This document shows, piece by piece, positions 45,191 to 56,936 of a stretch of DNA of 64,000 nt (position 1 is its first letter; every line of letters begins with the position of its first letter). The stretch is from positions 46,370 to 110,369 of the forward strand of contig NW_006768876.1 in assembly GCF_000204055.1 (NCBI RefSeq), read 5' to 3'. This DNA is from Melampsora larici-populina 98AG31. Taxonomy: Eukaryota > Basidiomycota > Pucciniomycetes > Pucciniales > Melampsoraceae. The notes under the pieces are model-generated. The model was not told the origin of the DNA, searched no databases, and saw only the letters and a program-made list of their open reading frames with translations. The position numbers and the translations under genes were made by a program.

Positions 45191-46030
45191 GGGGCCTATA
45201 GGCCGGTTTCAAATGAGGATGATGTCTATCTATACAAATAGAATACTATATGTATAGATAATTTTTATTGTTTTGTAAGGATGAATGCAATGGACCTTGG
45301 AGATCCCAAAACAATGTCATGTACACATTGATCTTTGATGGATAAATTAGCTCTGTGTGAACAACATGAGGTTGTTGTAATCGCTTGAGTGTAAACCCCC
45401 TGTTTGATGAGGTGCCACCAGGTTTGAGGGGTCTGATAGATCAAGGGTAATGGATGTAAGTGTCCATCCGGTTCCTCACAAGGCATGATAGCAAGAATTG
45501 CCTGATCCATCAAAAACTCGAGCAGGTCCATGGCTCGAGTGGATCAGCTCTCAATTTCTTGCTTCTTTTTGGCACAAAGACCGGACCCCAGGCTTCATTG
45601 ACACTTGAAGTCGCGGGTGGAACAATTGGTCACATGTCATGATGAATTGTTCAACTTATGGCTCTTATGGCTCCGGTCTTCGCAGTGCCCTTCAAAAAGC
45701 AGACCCGAATACTCCACTCATAACTCTGATGCTTGGCGTGGTGATACGCAAAACTCAAAGAGAAACAATCCGGCTCTCATTTGATTCAAAGACAGGCGAG
45801 TCAGGTTTGATTCGCGTGGGGAGGTGCGAAACAATTGCAAAGTGGGTTACATGTGATCTGATGAGAAAGAGATACAACTAAAATAATAATGATCTATGAC
45901 TTTCTCTCAGTTGATAACAGGGGTAACGGATTTGGGACCTAAACGACAGTAACCGTCGGTTTCCAACAACAAGAATGGATCAGTATCATTCGAAAAGCAA
46001 GACGGATGAGGAGAAGCTGGAACTGACTAC
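45191..46030. other. convergent spacer of the Harbinger pair
   Basis: Between the two convergent genes. Open frames here are fragmentary and have no recognised features. Confidence 0.35.
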
Positions 46031-48341
46031 TCATGATGACCTTTGGGCAGGAGGAAGACGTTCGGCAAACATCTTGAGGACTGAACCCATCTCTGCAATA
46101 CTGCCTTGGACCGAGTCCATGGAAGACTTCAGTTCATTGATGGTCTCATCTTTCTTCTCCTCACGAGACGCATTGGCCTGAAGCTCTTCTCGTTGCAATG
46201 CAATTGTATCACGGGCGGTCTGAGAATCCAGTTCCAACCGAGCCTGTGATTGAGCCAGCTCTCGCTCGCGCTGGAGATTCATCACTGTCGTTTGCTCCTG
46301 GTGACGCTCAAGAGCGAGGGAAGTGAGCTCATTGGCCCTTTCAGCCGCCTCACTGTTCTTCATGGTGACATTCACCATATGTGAATGAGTTTCATCACCG
46401 GCAAGTGTCTTCATCACTCCGTCACGTAAGGCACGTGAGGTAGTTGGAGGTCGTTTGCCAACCTTGTTGGCTTCAGATCCTTCCTTGCCATCTTCCTCCA
46501 ATTGCATTGGCATACGAGGAGGCGCTGACTGAGGTCGGAATGCACGGGCGTCCCGTAGGTCATTTGCTTTAGCCAAAGCGGTCGCGGCGGCCGCTTTGGC
46601 AGCCTTCGCTTTGGCCGTTGTGACCTTCAGCTCCTACATACAGTAATATGACCCAAAAATTCGGTGTGTGATATGTCAAACATAGAGATTCTTCCACTCA
46701 CCTCCTCCTTAACCTCCAAGCGCTTGATCCACTTTTGCAACTCGCCATCAACCTCCTGAGTGCCACTAGCCACCAGAGACTTGGCTTCGACCTTGCGGAG
46801 CCAAGTTTTCAGGCTCTCGTACCTGTACTTCAATGTATACGTATTTTTGGCTGTGGAAATACAGGCAAAATGTTCCATGGTATGTGGGTGCGTCTGCATG
46901 GAATCCGATGCATGTATATCAGAATGCAATATGCCATCTGAACCGTAAGAACCCCAAAAAGACTCACTGTCAGAAGTATGGTACATTGACGGAAACGCTC
47001 CACCATTTCCTTGGCCACTGCGAAAGGTTCGAAAGAGGCTAGGATCAATAGCCAGAGCACGTCTAGGCGTCCCGGTTCACCCCAATGGAACCGTCCGGAC
47101 GCAGTCTCAGGGCTGTTGTCCTTTTTGCGCGGCTTGGCAATCGAGATTGGGCCGGCCTCAACGGTTTGAGGCGAGGGCCGGAGCTCACCGTCATTGGGGT
47201 TGACTGGCGACTGTTGACCCGGCGCTGTGAGAAAATGTTTGTGAACATGGATGGAGTCAGCTTTAGGTTGAACTGATACGAGGGGAGGTGACTGACTTGG
47301 TTGAGTCACCTTGGCCAACCAGGACCCAGGTGAGCTGGGAGAAGTCAGACGAGAAAACGGATGCCGGAAAGGCGCAGGATAGACGATCACAGCAGTTGAT
47401 GTGGTTGGGGCATTTGGCGAAGCCCCAACCAGGGCACCAATCGAGGTAGTAGGTGCGGCAGCCCCCACTGAGCGTTTACCACCAGACTTGCGTGCACGAG
47501 GTGATTGGGATGTTTCATCTTTCGCTTTATGACCTGAGCTGGGCACTTTCACAGAGGAGGAAGGAATACGATCGGGCCTGATGAGGATCTCTTCCCCATC
47601 ATCAAAATATTCCAGTTGCTCCAATTCCGGAAAACCCCCATCATGAATGGGGTGGAATCGGGGTCTGGTTGGAGGTTTGACAACGGAATCGCTGTTGTGC
47701 TTGACTGGTGAGGTTTTGCGAATGAGGGGATTCACATGAGCTTCGCTTTCCGTGGGAGTAGGATGAGTCGGGATTAATTGACTGGTGGAGGGTGAGGAAG
47801 ATGTCGGAAATTGGGTCTCCCTGCGAGCCACAAGAATACACGCAACTTTGGAATATCACCCAATGAGCGATGCTGATATTCCAAACTACACCAATAGCTG
47901 GTTAGACTCACCAGAAATGCCCGGGTCCACTGGATCCTCATTGGAATCTGCCAAGAGATGACAGAGGCCTTCATCCTTGCCTGACGATGTGGCATCCTTT
48001 GCTTCTTGGAGGACATGTACATTGTACTTTGCTGAGGCGTATGCCTCATGGTGTGGATTGACACCGTTCCGACACCAGGGAAGAGGATTGGTTTGATGAT
48101 TGAGGTTGTTGAGTGAGCGGGCTTCATTGCAAGCACCGTTGAAGGCCACTGTGATTCGGTCGTCCGATATGACTCTTGGAACTCTCCAATCTACCATGCT
48201 GTTGTAATCATCCTTGCTCTTCCACGGAGGATGGGAGAGATTGTGAGAATATGTCACACACCCCTCAGCAGACTGCTCCCTGCAAGCGAGGCAAAACACC
48301 GATGACACAATCAGGGATAATCGAAGAGAGGCCATGTACAT
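46031..48341 (-). CDS. Myb/SANT-like accessory protein of the Harbinger element (multi-exon)
   Basis: PIF/Harbinger elements encode a second protein with a Myb/SANT (trihelix-like) domain that recruits the transposase to DNA. Here a long Ser/Pro-rich N-terminal exon (about 47000-47830) leads to FHWGEPGRLDVLWLLI..FAVAKEMVERFRQ, then an intron. An exon at about 46690-46890 continues TYTLKYRYESLKTWLRKVEAK, matching the helix pattern of SANT-like domains. The last exon (about 46031-46635) is Ala/Lys-rich, then a long Gln/Glu-rich coiled coil (LERHQEQTTVMNLQREREL). An upstream exon at 47886-48341 is likely, but its phase into the next exon did not resolve. Splice sites are approximate. Function assigned by context plus domain pattern. 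Confidence 0.55.
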
Positions 48342-48399
48342 GAGTGATTGCAGAACTTACACATTAGGAAACCACACAGCTCCCATATATGGGTTTGAG

Positions 48400-49880
48400 C
48401 TGACCGCCGGTGGAGCATTTACCGTGCCCTACAGCGTTTGTTGGAGGAGATGTTTGATTAGAGCCCGTCTTGGAATCAGAAGCCTGCAAAATATGACTCT
48501 TAGATCCGACCAGTAGGATACACCACGCAACTACCAGGAAATCCCGCACCTGACTACGCAAGCTTTTTGAAAGGTTCAGGCCGGCAATTGGGGACCAGTT
48601 AGGTTTGGACATATTTAGAATATAAATTTGGATTTTCCAGGCCCAGAAACTGACAGTCAGCCATGTTAATGCCAATCATGAGGCCGAATACACTGATCAA
48701 ATACGCACTGGAACAATTTTGTAGGATTCAAACGATTTTTATAAAGCTAACGGACCACGATGTCAGCTGTAATCCACAGAGGCGAACAGAGCAGAACCAG
48801 AAAGAAGCTAAACGCACCACAATGACTATGGGGCAAAATATTGACAAGCAATCATACTCATCTGCTTTATATACCGGAAAGGTCTGTTCCAAGACCTTTC
48901 ACAGAAATCTCCCCCCCCGTTTGCAAGGTTGGCTCAAAACCCATACCATTCCGCCGTGATATCACGACGGAAAGCTTGTACAAACCCTCTGCACACAAGA
49001 GATGTGCAACAAAAACTGCTGTCCACGGGTTAAAAAGCTAAAAGATCATCTGTGGTCCGCTTGCATAACAAGCAAATTTGGACGTCCAAGAAGGCAGGTT
49101 TTTAATTTTTTACTGCCGCATGCCAAGCATCCGGAGTAAAGCAAACAGCTGTGTTTGCTGTCATTTTCAGATGACCTCATGAAGACGTGCCTCCCTCAAA
49201 ATGTGTGAGGCTTGTCAATAAGCAACCTCAAAACTTGTCTATCGGACTGTGCAATGCATTTCAAAGTGCATCTAAGGCAAATATGAGATATCGAGTGTGA
49301 AATACCGTGAAAAACAAGCTACATATCGTATTTTCGTGACAACAAAAATACAAAAATCACGCCTGGTCTCTATTATCGATTTCATTCTTTATGGAATCTA
49401 CTGTACATCATCTCAAGTTGTATATCAGGGATGACTTGTGTATTGTGTTGCTAGACACACAAGCCCTTTGCAGAATTAATGACTTTGGAAGAAGAGAAAA
49501 CGCTTGAGTTTTCAAAAAAAAAACTTGTGAATTTTTCTCAAAAACTCCTCAAGTTTTTTTCAAAAACTGAGCAAGAGAGCCGACATCTTTAATCAAATAA
49601 ATCCAATGAATTCATCAAAAAGTGGATATTTGAGAAGGGGATAGCCGTACAACATGAGGATCGTCATCAAAATGAGCTACAAATAATGCTTGAGCTCAAA
49701 AATCAAGTTTGTTTGTGATTGTTATATCAATCAATTGAACCAACTTCTTGCCCAGTTTTTGACAAAACTAGGTCACTTTTTGAAAACTCAAGGTTTTTTT
49801 TCTCCAAAGTCATCAATTATGCAAAGGGCTGTAAGACTGGCAGAGAGTCTGTGCAGTGAAGTTTCCAGCCTTGATCTAGT
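48400..49880. other. non-coding region with one long palindrome
   Basis: No gene supported. A 24-base near-perfect palindrome, TTCCGCCGTGAT joined to ATCACGACGGAA, lies at 48949-48972. Poly-A/T-rich stretches near 49510-49580. Confidence 0.45.
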
Positions 49881-50459
49881 CTAGAAGTCTTCAACACCCT
49901 GAAATCTATAACATTCAGAATGCCAGGCCGCCATTGAATCTTGTCTATTTTTAATACATCCAGCCACTTCCAACGGGTCTACCCACACATTATTGCGGTT
50001 ATGAGTATCTGCACCCTGCACTGCCTTTGCATTAGATGGAATTTTTGCCACAAACAATTTAGTGCGATCATCCACCTCCATTATATATTCGAACTCATCT
50101 AACTCTAATTCATAACCCGCTGATTGCCAAAATAGATGAATCGTGCAATCAGCAAAACGCTCAACGTCAAAAGGTGGAATCAATGATCTCGACTCACTTT
50201 CTTCTTTCAATTCACGCTGAGCAGTCTGGCGCGTGTCACCCTCGTCCATCTCTTTGGGCTTCCCGCGTGGGAAACAAAGCATTTTGCCATTACCACCTTT
50301 GTTCTTGGGTAGGGCATTGTCTGGATATGATAATAACACCCTGTTGTCCCGGTACGCAAGTATCATAGCCTTGTAGCCGTCCACGTCGTCATACGGTCCG
50401 CACCAGATGTGCCTGGTGCTCCCAAAGAGAATAATCGAGAGGATCGCAGTTAATCGCAT
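49881..50459 (-). CDS. secreted Nudix-box protein, candidate rust effector (AvrM14-like)
   Basis: Single exon, 192 aa. Residues 1-20 look like a signal peptide (MR, hydrophobic LTAILSIILFG, cleavage probably after about 20). The Nudix-like box spans about 66-90: G66..E73..R82-E83-L84-K85-E86-E87. The RE..EE metal-binding core is present, but the loop is two residues longer than the G-x5-E-x7-REUxEExGU consensus and the usual final Gly is Glu. Preceding FPRGK resembles the entry to Dcp2- and DIPP-type boxes. Nudix enzymes hydrolyse nucleoside diphosphates linked to X, including mRNA caps and inositol pyrophosphates. Secreted Nudix proteins of this size are known rust effectors (flax rust AvrM14 and a wheat stem rust homologue). 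Membership of that family is inference; no alignment was possible. A TATA box lies 75 bases upstream. Confidence 0.75.
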   Translation of the reverse strand: MRLTAILSIILFGSTRHIWCGPYDDVDGYKAMILAYRDNRVLLSYPDNALPKNKGGNGKMLCFPRGKPKEMDEGDTRQTAQRELKEESESRSLIPPFDVERFADCTIHLFWQSAGYELELDEFEYIMEVDDRTKLFVAKIPSNAKAVQGADTHNRNNVWVDPLEVAGCIKNRQDSMAAWHSECYRFQGVEDF

Positions 50460-50532
50460 TTATGAAATATCAAATCCAATAAGTGAGTGACGTGTTGGGC
50501 TTAATCGGTGATGGGGTCGGGTGAAAAGGGCT

Positions 50533-50543
50533 CCTTTTTATAC
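50533..50543 (-). promoter_or_regulatory. TATA box of the Nudix gene
   Basis: On the - strand GTATAAAAAGG lies about 75 bases upstream of the Nudix ATG at 50459, a normal spacing for a fungal TATA promoter with a short leader. Confidence 0.55.
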
Positions 50544-51137
50544 ACATCCGCACAGCTTAGAATATTTTGAAACTTCTTGATGCTACAATATCCCGCCATG
50601 AAGCACCTGGGTCAGTGGCGCCTAGGAACCTGCGCACAAAGCTGCTGCTTCCCGAGGATAAAAGTTTGAGTCGCTTGGTCGGATGATTCCGACAGGACTT
50701 TTACGTAAATACGCTTCATAGAAAAAAAGTCGCAGCTCTTACAAAATGCTGTGTATATCCTATTTTTATGACTTGTTAACGCAATTTTTCCTACTTGTTC
50801 CGATAGCTTAATCTAAAACGAGTTTGCAAGGATGTCAATTTTCATTTTTGACTTTTTGTGTCCGGGTGGTCCTCCTCTTGAGGCCTTTGGCTTTCTGCTG
50901 TAAAGTACATAAGTGAATTCGTTTCATTCTAATTCCTTCCGAAGCGTTTACTTTTTTTGGAAAGTTATTTAAACGACTTATCTAACTAAGCAGGAAAAGG
51001 GGAAATCAAGACATCGACCGGTCAGGCAGAGCTACGCAGGCCTCATGGTTTGAGAAAAGCGTTTTCTTCCTGGAATAAATTTACGTAGCGTGTTACAAGG
51101 TGCGACGTGATCCAGCTATCATGTTGAAATTTTCTAG

Positions 51138-51281
51138 CTTTCGAGATATGATGAAGAAGATTTCGAATCTAATAAAGAGGAGTTATGTGAACGGGCCGAG
51201 CGGTGCGTGGCAGTGATCAAGAGAGCGGCAGAAAGTAACGTATCAGTTGCTGATCTCGAACATTATGTTTTGGAGACTTAC
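51138..51281 (+). CDS. candidate exon without start codon, 48 codons
   Basis: Between a TTTTCTAG acceptor and TTAC|GTGGTA lies an exactly 48-codon open segment (LSRYDEEDFESNKEEL..VAVIKRAAESNVSVADLEHYVLE). It is strongly amphipathic and compositionally protein-like. The frame runs on to a TGA at about 51308 if unspliced. A possible preceding exon is at about 51010-51085. No family recognised; it may be a relic of a larger host gene. Confidence 0.35.
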
Positions 51282-51790
51282 GTGGTACGGTTATCAAACA
51301 ATTGTTGACCTTCACCGCTCCAGCAACCTCCTTCAGATCGGATGGTCACGTAAGGCAGCGTAAGGCCCCGTATTAACACTGCTTGTCAACAGTATGTATG
51401 TATCATCGAGTTTTAAGCCAGATATCAGTTTTCTATTGGTGTCTGCCAATTATCTGTGTGATTTAGCTTCACAACTTGGTGATAAGCCTTTCATGAACCA
51501 CTGTCGATTCCCTCGAAAGACTGACTGCATCTCCCGATTGCCTTACTTGAAAAATAAGACTTTTTGTGGTCATCGATCTCATCTGATTCCAATGTTTCAT
51601 TACATTTTCTTTCTTTGTTGCATTGTTATTTCGGACCAACCGAAAAAGTTGATTCTCTTCCGATGCATCGAAATCTTGTGACATGCAGTAAATTCATTTT
51701 TAGCGTTGAGACATTTACAATCAGAAAAACAGTGTGTCATGAAACTCGAGCAAGCAGGCAGGAGACGTGATTGATCAGTCATCAAACTCA

Positions 51791-51853
51791 TGACCCAGTC
51801 CCTCTCCCTCGCGAGAACCCCGAGTTTTCGCAAGGGACAGGGACTGGTTTAGG
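51791..51853. repeat. long hairpin around CCAGTCCCT / AGGGACTGG
   Basis: CCAGTCCCTCTCCCT pairs with AGGGACAGGGACTGG (one mismatch). A loop of about 23 bases has its own partial complementarity (CGCGA.AAC / GTTTTCGC). ATCAAACTCATGAC and GGTTGATGAGTCATGG extend it outward imperfectly. Confidence 0.7.
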
Positions 51854-51859
51854 TTGATG

Positions 51860-52751
51860 AGTCATGGCTACTTCAACGCTGTTGGTAGTGCACAGCTTTC
51901 CCTTTGCTTGTTTATGGCAAGAACCTTGTGTTTTCAACCCACTGTGAGGGGAGCTCTTTGGTCAGTGGATTTAGCTGAGCTCCATAGTATGCAGGTTGCT
52001 CAGTATCTCCCCTTGTATGACCGGCTATGAGTAGTCAATGTGGTAGATATGGGCCCACTCTCTAGTCTTGCATCAAGAGCTCTGCGGCTTCTGGACAAAT
52101 GTCATTCATCGAGTTATCTGCTTCGATTGGTAATTGAAGCCGGGTTTCAATACTTCTTAAACTTGGCCAGGAATGTTTGATTCCTTGGCGTCGATTCGAA
52201 CAAGAGTCGATACAGTGCAACGGCTCGCATCGAAACAGTCCGGTGCGTCCGGATGCTATATCAAACTTTGATGTAAACTTACTTTTCGGGATCTGCGGCA
52301 GGAGCGATTCATCTTTCCACGAGTGATACATTGATTGGATATCCGCCAAGCGATCAAGACTTGTAATAATTGTCATGCTGATAAGAGCATAGTTCATGCA
52401 GGAACATGTCTGGCATCGAGCTTGTTTTCATACGTGATAAGGTTACTTATCATCAGCGATATGGTTTCTTATCGTCGGTGATAAGGTTATACAATAATTG
52501 AGAGCTTGAGAGGCTGCTATCGCACAGCACCGCAGTGAGTTCGGGTTAGATTTACTTAAAACAAAGTGTTTCTGCATTTCATCAATACAGTCAAAATCAG
52601 ATTCCAAGGTGAGGTCAGAGGTAAAAATTGCTTCATGAGATCAAAGTTGAGCAGTGTCACGTTGATGAACTCGCCGAGGCAGGGCTATCCGGCTCTAGTT
52701 GACCCATTGAATTCCGACGTGCTTTACTGTAAAACATATCGTAGCATCGAT
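51860..52751. other. intergenic, no gene seen
   Basis: 3' flank of COX11. It contains GTGATAAGG direct repeats near 52434-52487 but no supportable exon. Confidence 0.35.
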
Positions 52752-53717
52752 TCAAGTTAATGTGCTTGACAGGCAGTGGCGAGAAGAGTTGAGAAAGATG
52801 AAGGTAACTGACAAAAATGTATAGCTCAGAATAATATCATCTATATCATTCATCAAAGGGTCTTCCATAAAATCCTTATCGATGAAGAAAAAGATCGGTA
52901 AATCGACCTCTTCTCCTGCCATTAGCCTTTGTTCATCAAAACAAAAGCATTCAACTTTAGCGAAATAAGGTGCAACCTAAGAGATTGGTACGAGACAAAA
53001 CATAGATGAGCTCTCTAGTCAATTAAATCTCTCCCCGCGAATAATCGAGTAGCTTACCTGTCCAGGTGTGACATTGTAAGTGGCAACGCCCAAGATATCC
53101 TTATCCGATAAGTTCTTAGCTTTGTAGAATGCTAACACCGTTTCCCCTGGCTTAACTTTGACAGACTTTTGACAAGGCCAAAACTTCCAATTCAGTGTGT
53201 CACTCTTATCAGCATTGAATCGGACAGTAATCGATTTCTCCCCAATCGGTCTAGAGATTCGATCTGCTGAGAATTTTCCATTTCCTTCCTGCTTGGTAAG
53301 TGGCGTTCCATTATATCCTGTGACTGAGCAAAAGACCCTATAGAGCGGTACAGCAGCGTATGAGAGTCCTAGAGTAAGAATTCCTAATGATAAGGTATAT
53401 AGCATCAGACTCCGATTCCTAGCTTTGTAGTTTGTTCGGTGTCGGTCTCGATACTGGTCAATGATGGTCCTCTGAGGCTGTCCTGATCTTAGTCGAGAGA
53501 AATTGGAGAATGAACGTATTGTTCTTTCGTTCCTCCATGATCTAGATAAAGAGGAAAACCCGGATCGTGCTGAGGAGAGTTGAGTGAAGTTAAGTTGAGG
53601 TGAATTCAAAATTGATGGACCATGATACAAAGAGTTGAGATTTGATTCTAACTTGAATTTTCGTATTGATAGTGAAGTTCTTGTCCATATCGAACGTGTG
53701 GTCAAGGGTTGAAACAT
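52752..53717 (-). CDS. COX11: cytochrome c oxidase assembly factor Cox11
   Basis: Copper chaperone that inserts CuB into Cox1 during complex IV assembly. It is anchored in the mitochondrial inner membrane with its copper domain facing the intermembrane space. Exons 53058-53717 and 52752-52976 flank an 81-base GTAAGC..TTAG intron in phase 0. The first 75-100 residues are a basic, Ser-rich presequence. A transmembrane helix follows (YTLSLGILTLGLSYAAVPLY), then the family stretch LYRVFCSVTGYNGT, NADKSDTLNWKFWPCQK, GETVLAFYKAKN and GVATYNVTPGQ. Exon 2 has the copper-binding KVECFCFDEQRL, EEVDLPIFFFID and ILSYTF. After ILSYTF a 48-base stretch (52765-52812) can be read through or spliced (GTCAGT..CAAG), both in frame, so the extreme C-terminus is uncertain. 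Intact host gene. Confidence 0.93.
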
Positions 53718-55432
53718 ATTTCCTTTGGATTGCGTTTAGCAACAAATGCTGGTGCTGGTCTTCTTTGCTTGGGTTTTCACCAAATTGGGAAAAGCTGTCG
53801 TCTGCCTAACAACGGGACCCGGACCGGTCCCGGAGCTCGTCACCCATAGCACCCGGCCATGGTTTTGTATATACAGCTGGCAAATCTTTGGACAGACTTT
53901 CTCCAAGGGTTTATCTGAGGCATTATTCTGCACTGAAAATTAACTCGGATCAAAACCTAGGAAAGCTTCCGTATAATGAGGTTCTGGAAATTGTCTCAAC
54001 TCAAAACCAAGCAATACCCGGCATAGTGGGTACTGCCTAGACCTGTGAAATTGGGTATTTTGAGCAAGAAGCTCATCAAAGCCACAAAATTGGTCGGATT
54101 CCAAATCCGAGAGTGGCATTCAAATCTTGAGATTGAAAGCAATCCAAATATGTTTTGAACATATTGTTTTTGGACATGTTTGCTACTTTTACACTATAGC
54201 TGATTCATTTCATACAATGTAATTTTGAACAAACTGTTAAGAGCAATACAAATTCTGGTCCTTTGTGACCTTGTTGATTAGTGAGAAGAAAAACTAAGGA
54301 GAAAAATCAAAAATTGATGAAGATGTAAGAAAAAAGCAAAAAAAAAATGAAATTGAGGTTAGGATTGGTCGTGGAGTGGCAAGCAATGGATTGGTGGATA
54401 TGTACTACCACTTTATAACCTCAGCAATCAGTGAACAACAACCAATGAGAAAAGTCAATTTTTGATAAATATATGGAAAAAAGGAAAAAATTGATATGGC
54501 AAGGTTATGATGGTTGCAGAGTTGTGAGCAATGGTTTGATGAGAGGTGTATTTCTTAATATAGTGGTTGGTACCAGGATTGGCCTTCATAGCCTCTCTAA
54601 AATTCATCAAATTTCTTTTTAAAAAAATAAGTAAAGTTCATCATTGATATTGAGAGAAAGTTTGACTTACAAGAGACTGAACATGATCTTATTGGTTTGT
54701 TACAAGAGGTCACATTTACCTAATCTGTTCAAACAAATCCTTTGCTTGTTCAGCTTGGAAAACTCATAGCTGTGTGCTTGATAGTCTGGAGCAAAAGCAT
54801 TGAATGTCTTAGACCTATCAGCCAAGGACAAAAGAAGAAGATAGGCAAAGAGAAAAGTAAGACTTACATGGTTTGATGTAACACCAAAGAAGCTTGATTG
54901 GATTAAATTCATGTGGATGTGATCTTATTTTTATTTTTGTGCTTGGTCCAACATTTCATGATTTTAGACACCACCCACCATACACATACAAATCCCCCAC
55001 TTCCTTCCTTACATTGGGGGACATGTGGGTAGGATACTATGTTGTGACTGTGAACAGTAAGAGTAAGGTTGTGATTGGTAAACAACCCCAACACTTCAAA
55101 CACCCTTACGCTTTGCCTTCAATCTCAGATTGGGAATGAGTTTATGCTGAAGTAACTAGAGCATTGGGGGCGGCCTGCCACCCTTTTGGTGTTGTAACCT
55201 CAGCACTTGCAGACTCAGCAATGTGTCCCAATTTGTATTGCTCAACTCAACCATGCTGCACTCACTCCATATCATGTGTCCTTACCAAACTGCTGCATTG
55301 ACATATTTTACACAGTGATGTGTTTGTTCCATCACTGGCACATCAGATTGCTTCCTCCAGCGCACCCTCCAGCAACACCCACATGGCGTGGGGTGCTACT
55401 CGCGCTTGCAGCTTGACACTCTACCCTCCTTA
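53718..55432. other. intergenic, no gene seen
   Basis: COX11 promoter side. A GC-rich palindromic GGGACC..GGTCCC lies at about 53815. The rest is AT-rich without a supportable exon. Confidence 0.4.
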
Positions 55433-56186
55433 AACTACAAGAAACATAACATTTTCTGGGCAGAAAATTAAATTATTTGTATACAAAAATCTGGAAAGGT
55501 CAGAAACAGAGCAAAAAATATGAAAAAAATATGCATCCTGTTCCTTGGTTTGAGATCTCCAATCTGCATATTTTTCTGTATTTTTGGAGTTCATATTGGT
55601 GAGTGTACTAACAATAAACCCTCATAATCATCAGATTACCACCTGTAACAGATGCATTATGGCTCAAAACACTTGATTTTGAGTGCATTGGAAAGCTGGT
55701 ATTTGCCTGAAGATAGTTCATAAATGAAGCAAATATGTGGCGGGCCTGCAAAGAAAGATATCCCCAATGAAATTGAATTTCACATATCATCAAATAGAAT
55801 GTCAGGATCATTGGGATTACACATTTGGTGTCACAATAAAAGTTGTAGTTCAGGAATTCAGCTTTCTAATGCACCTACAATCAAGTGTTCTGAGCCAGAA
55901 TTGACAAAGGTATGGGGTTTTGTAGTAATCAAAATTTTCTCTCAGCACTGATCAGCCAAAGTTCAGCATCTGTTACAGGTGGTAATCTGATGATTATGAG
56001 GGTTTATTGTTAGTCACTCACCAATATGAACCCCAAAAATACGGAAAAATATGCAGATTGGAGATCTCAAACCAAGGAACAGGATGCATATTTTTTCATA
56101 TTTTTTGCTCTGTTTCTGACCTTTCCAGATTTTTGTATACAAATAATTTAAGTTTCTGCCCAGAAAATGTTATGTTTCTTGTAGTG
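55433..56186. mobile_element. CACTA-type foldback element, 754 bp, TTA duplication
   Basis: About 215 bp near-perfect inverted repeats: left AACTACAAGAAACATAAC.. and right (reverse complement) CACTACAAGAAACATAAC.., continuing through TTTTCTGGGCAGAAA and CAATAAACCCTCATAATC. Flanked by TTA (55430-55432, 56187-56189). CACTACAAGAAA is the classic CACTA/En-Spm terminus. The central part of about 325 bases encodes nothing recognisable. Confidence 0.85.
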
Positions 56187-56936
56187 TTATGTACACAATT
56201 CCCTCCCAGATCTGCGTCTTGTAGCCTATGATTCTGTCCCATCTTTGTTTGGGGACCACTTAATTCTGCCATCAATACTTCAACTGTATTGCTCTTTTGT
56301 CACCTGTGCTCATGCTTCTGAAGCAGATAATCCAATTGGTTGGCGCATGTTGTACATACACTCAAGACATTAAAATACACACACTCTGAACACTTCTTGA
56401 AACTCTGATTTCTGTTTGCTTTTACTTAACACATTGAATTGTGTTGCCTGACTTGTTCTATAAGTACTGTCCTATTTCATTTGAAAACATTCCATTGTCA
56501 ATTACTCCTTATGAAATTCCCAATTCCATTATTCAAAAGCTCACCTTGCTCAGTGTTTGCTCTTTACTTTGCCAGACTATGGCAAATGAACAACCCATCA
56601 ATGGTGGATTTGAGTAGGCAGTTGAATAGCTTATCTAGTGGTCAATTTAAGTTGATGTCTTTGAAACACAGCTGTAAGTGAATAGACTTCTTGTCTTGGT
56701 GTTTAGTTGACTGGTGTGTTGCAGCTAACATATGTGTTCCTCTTGATATAAGCAGATCAAGTGATCTGCATGATTCCCATTGGTGACGCACTTGTATACT
56801 GTTGGCTGCAACAGGGCTACTACAGCATAGCACCAGCGCAGATACTTAGTGACTTTCTCCGCCTCTTGTGATGGAGTCATGTCCAAAAAACCATTGCAAA
56901 TTGCTCTGTAAGCTCATCACATCCACAGTGTTATTT
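56187..56936. other. spacer, no gene seen
   Basis: AT-rich sequence between the CACTA foldback and the solo LTR; open frames are short and unconvincing. Confidence 0.35.

Noticed and set aside
45265..45531. 88-codon - strand frame between the Harbinger genes
   Set aside because: Lies in the 3' flanks of two convergent genes, has no recognised feature and looks like a chance frame.
52062..52397. 111-codon - strand frame downstream of COX11
   Set aside because: Ordinary composition, no splice context, domain or promoter; not distinguishable from chance.
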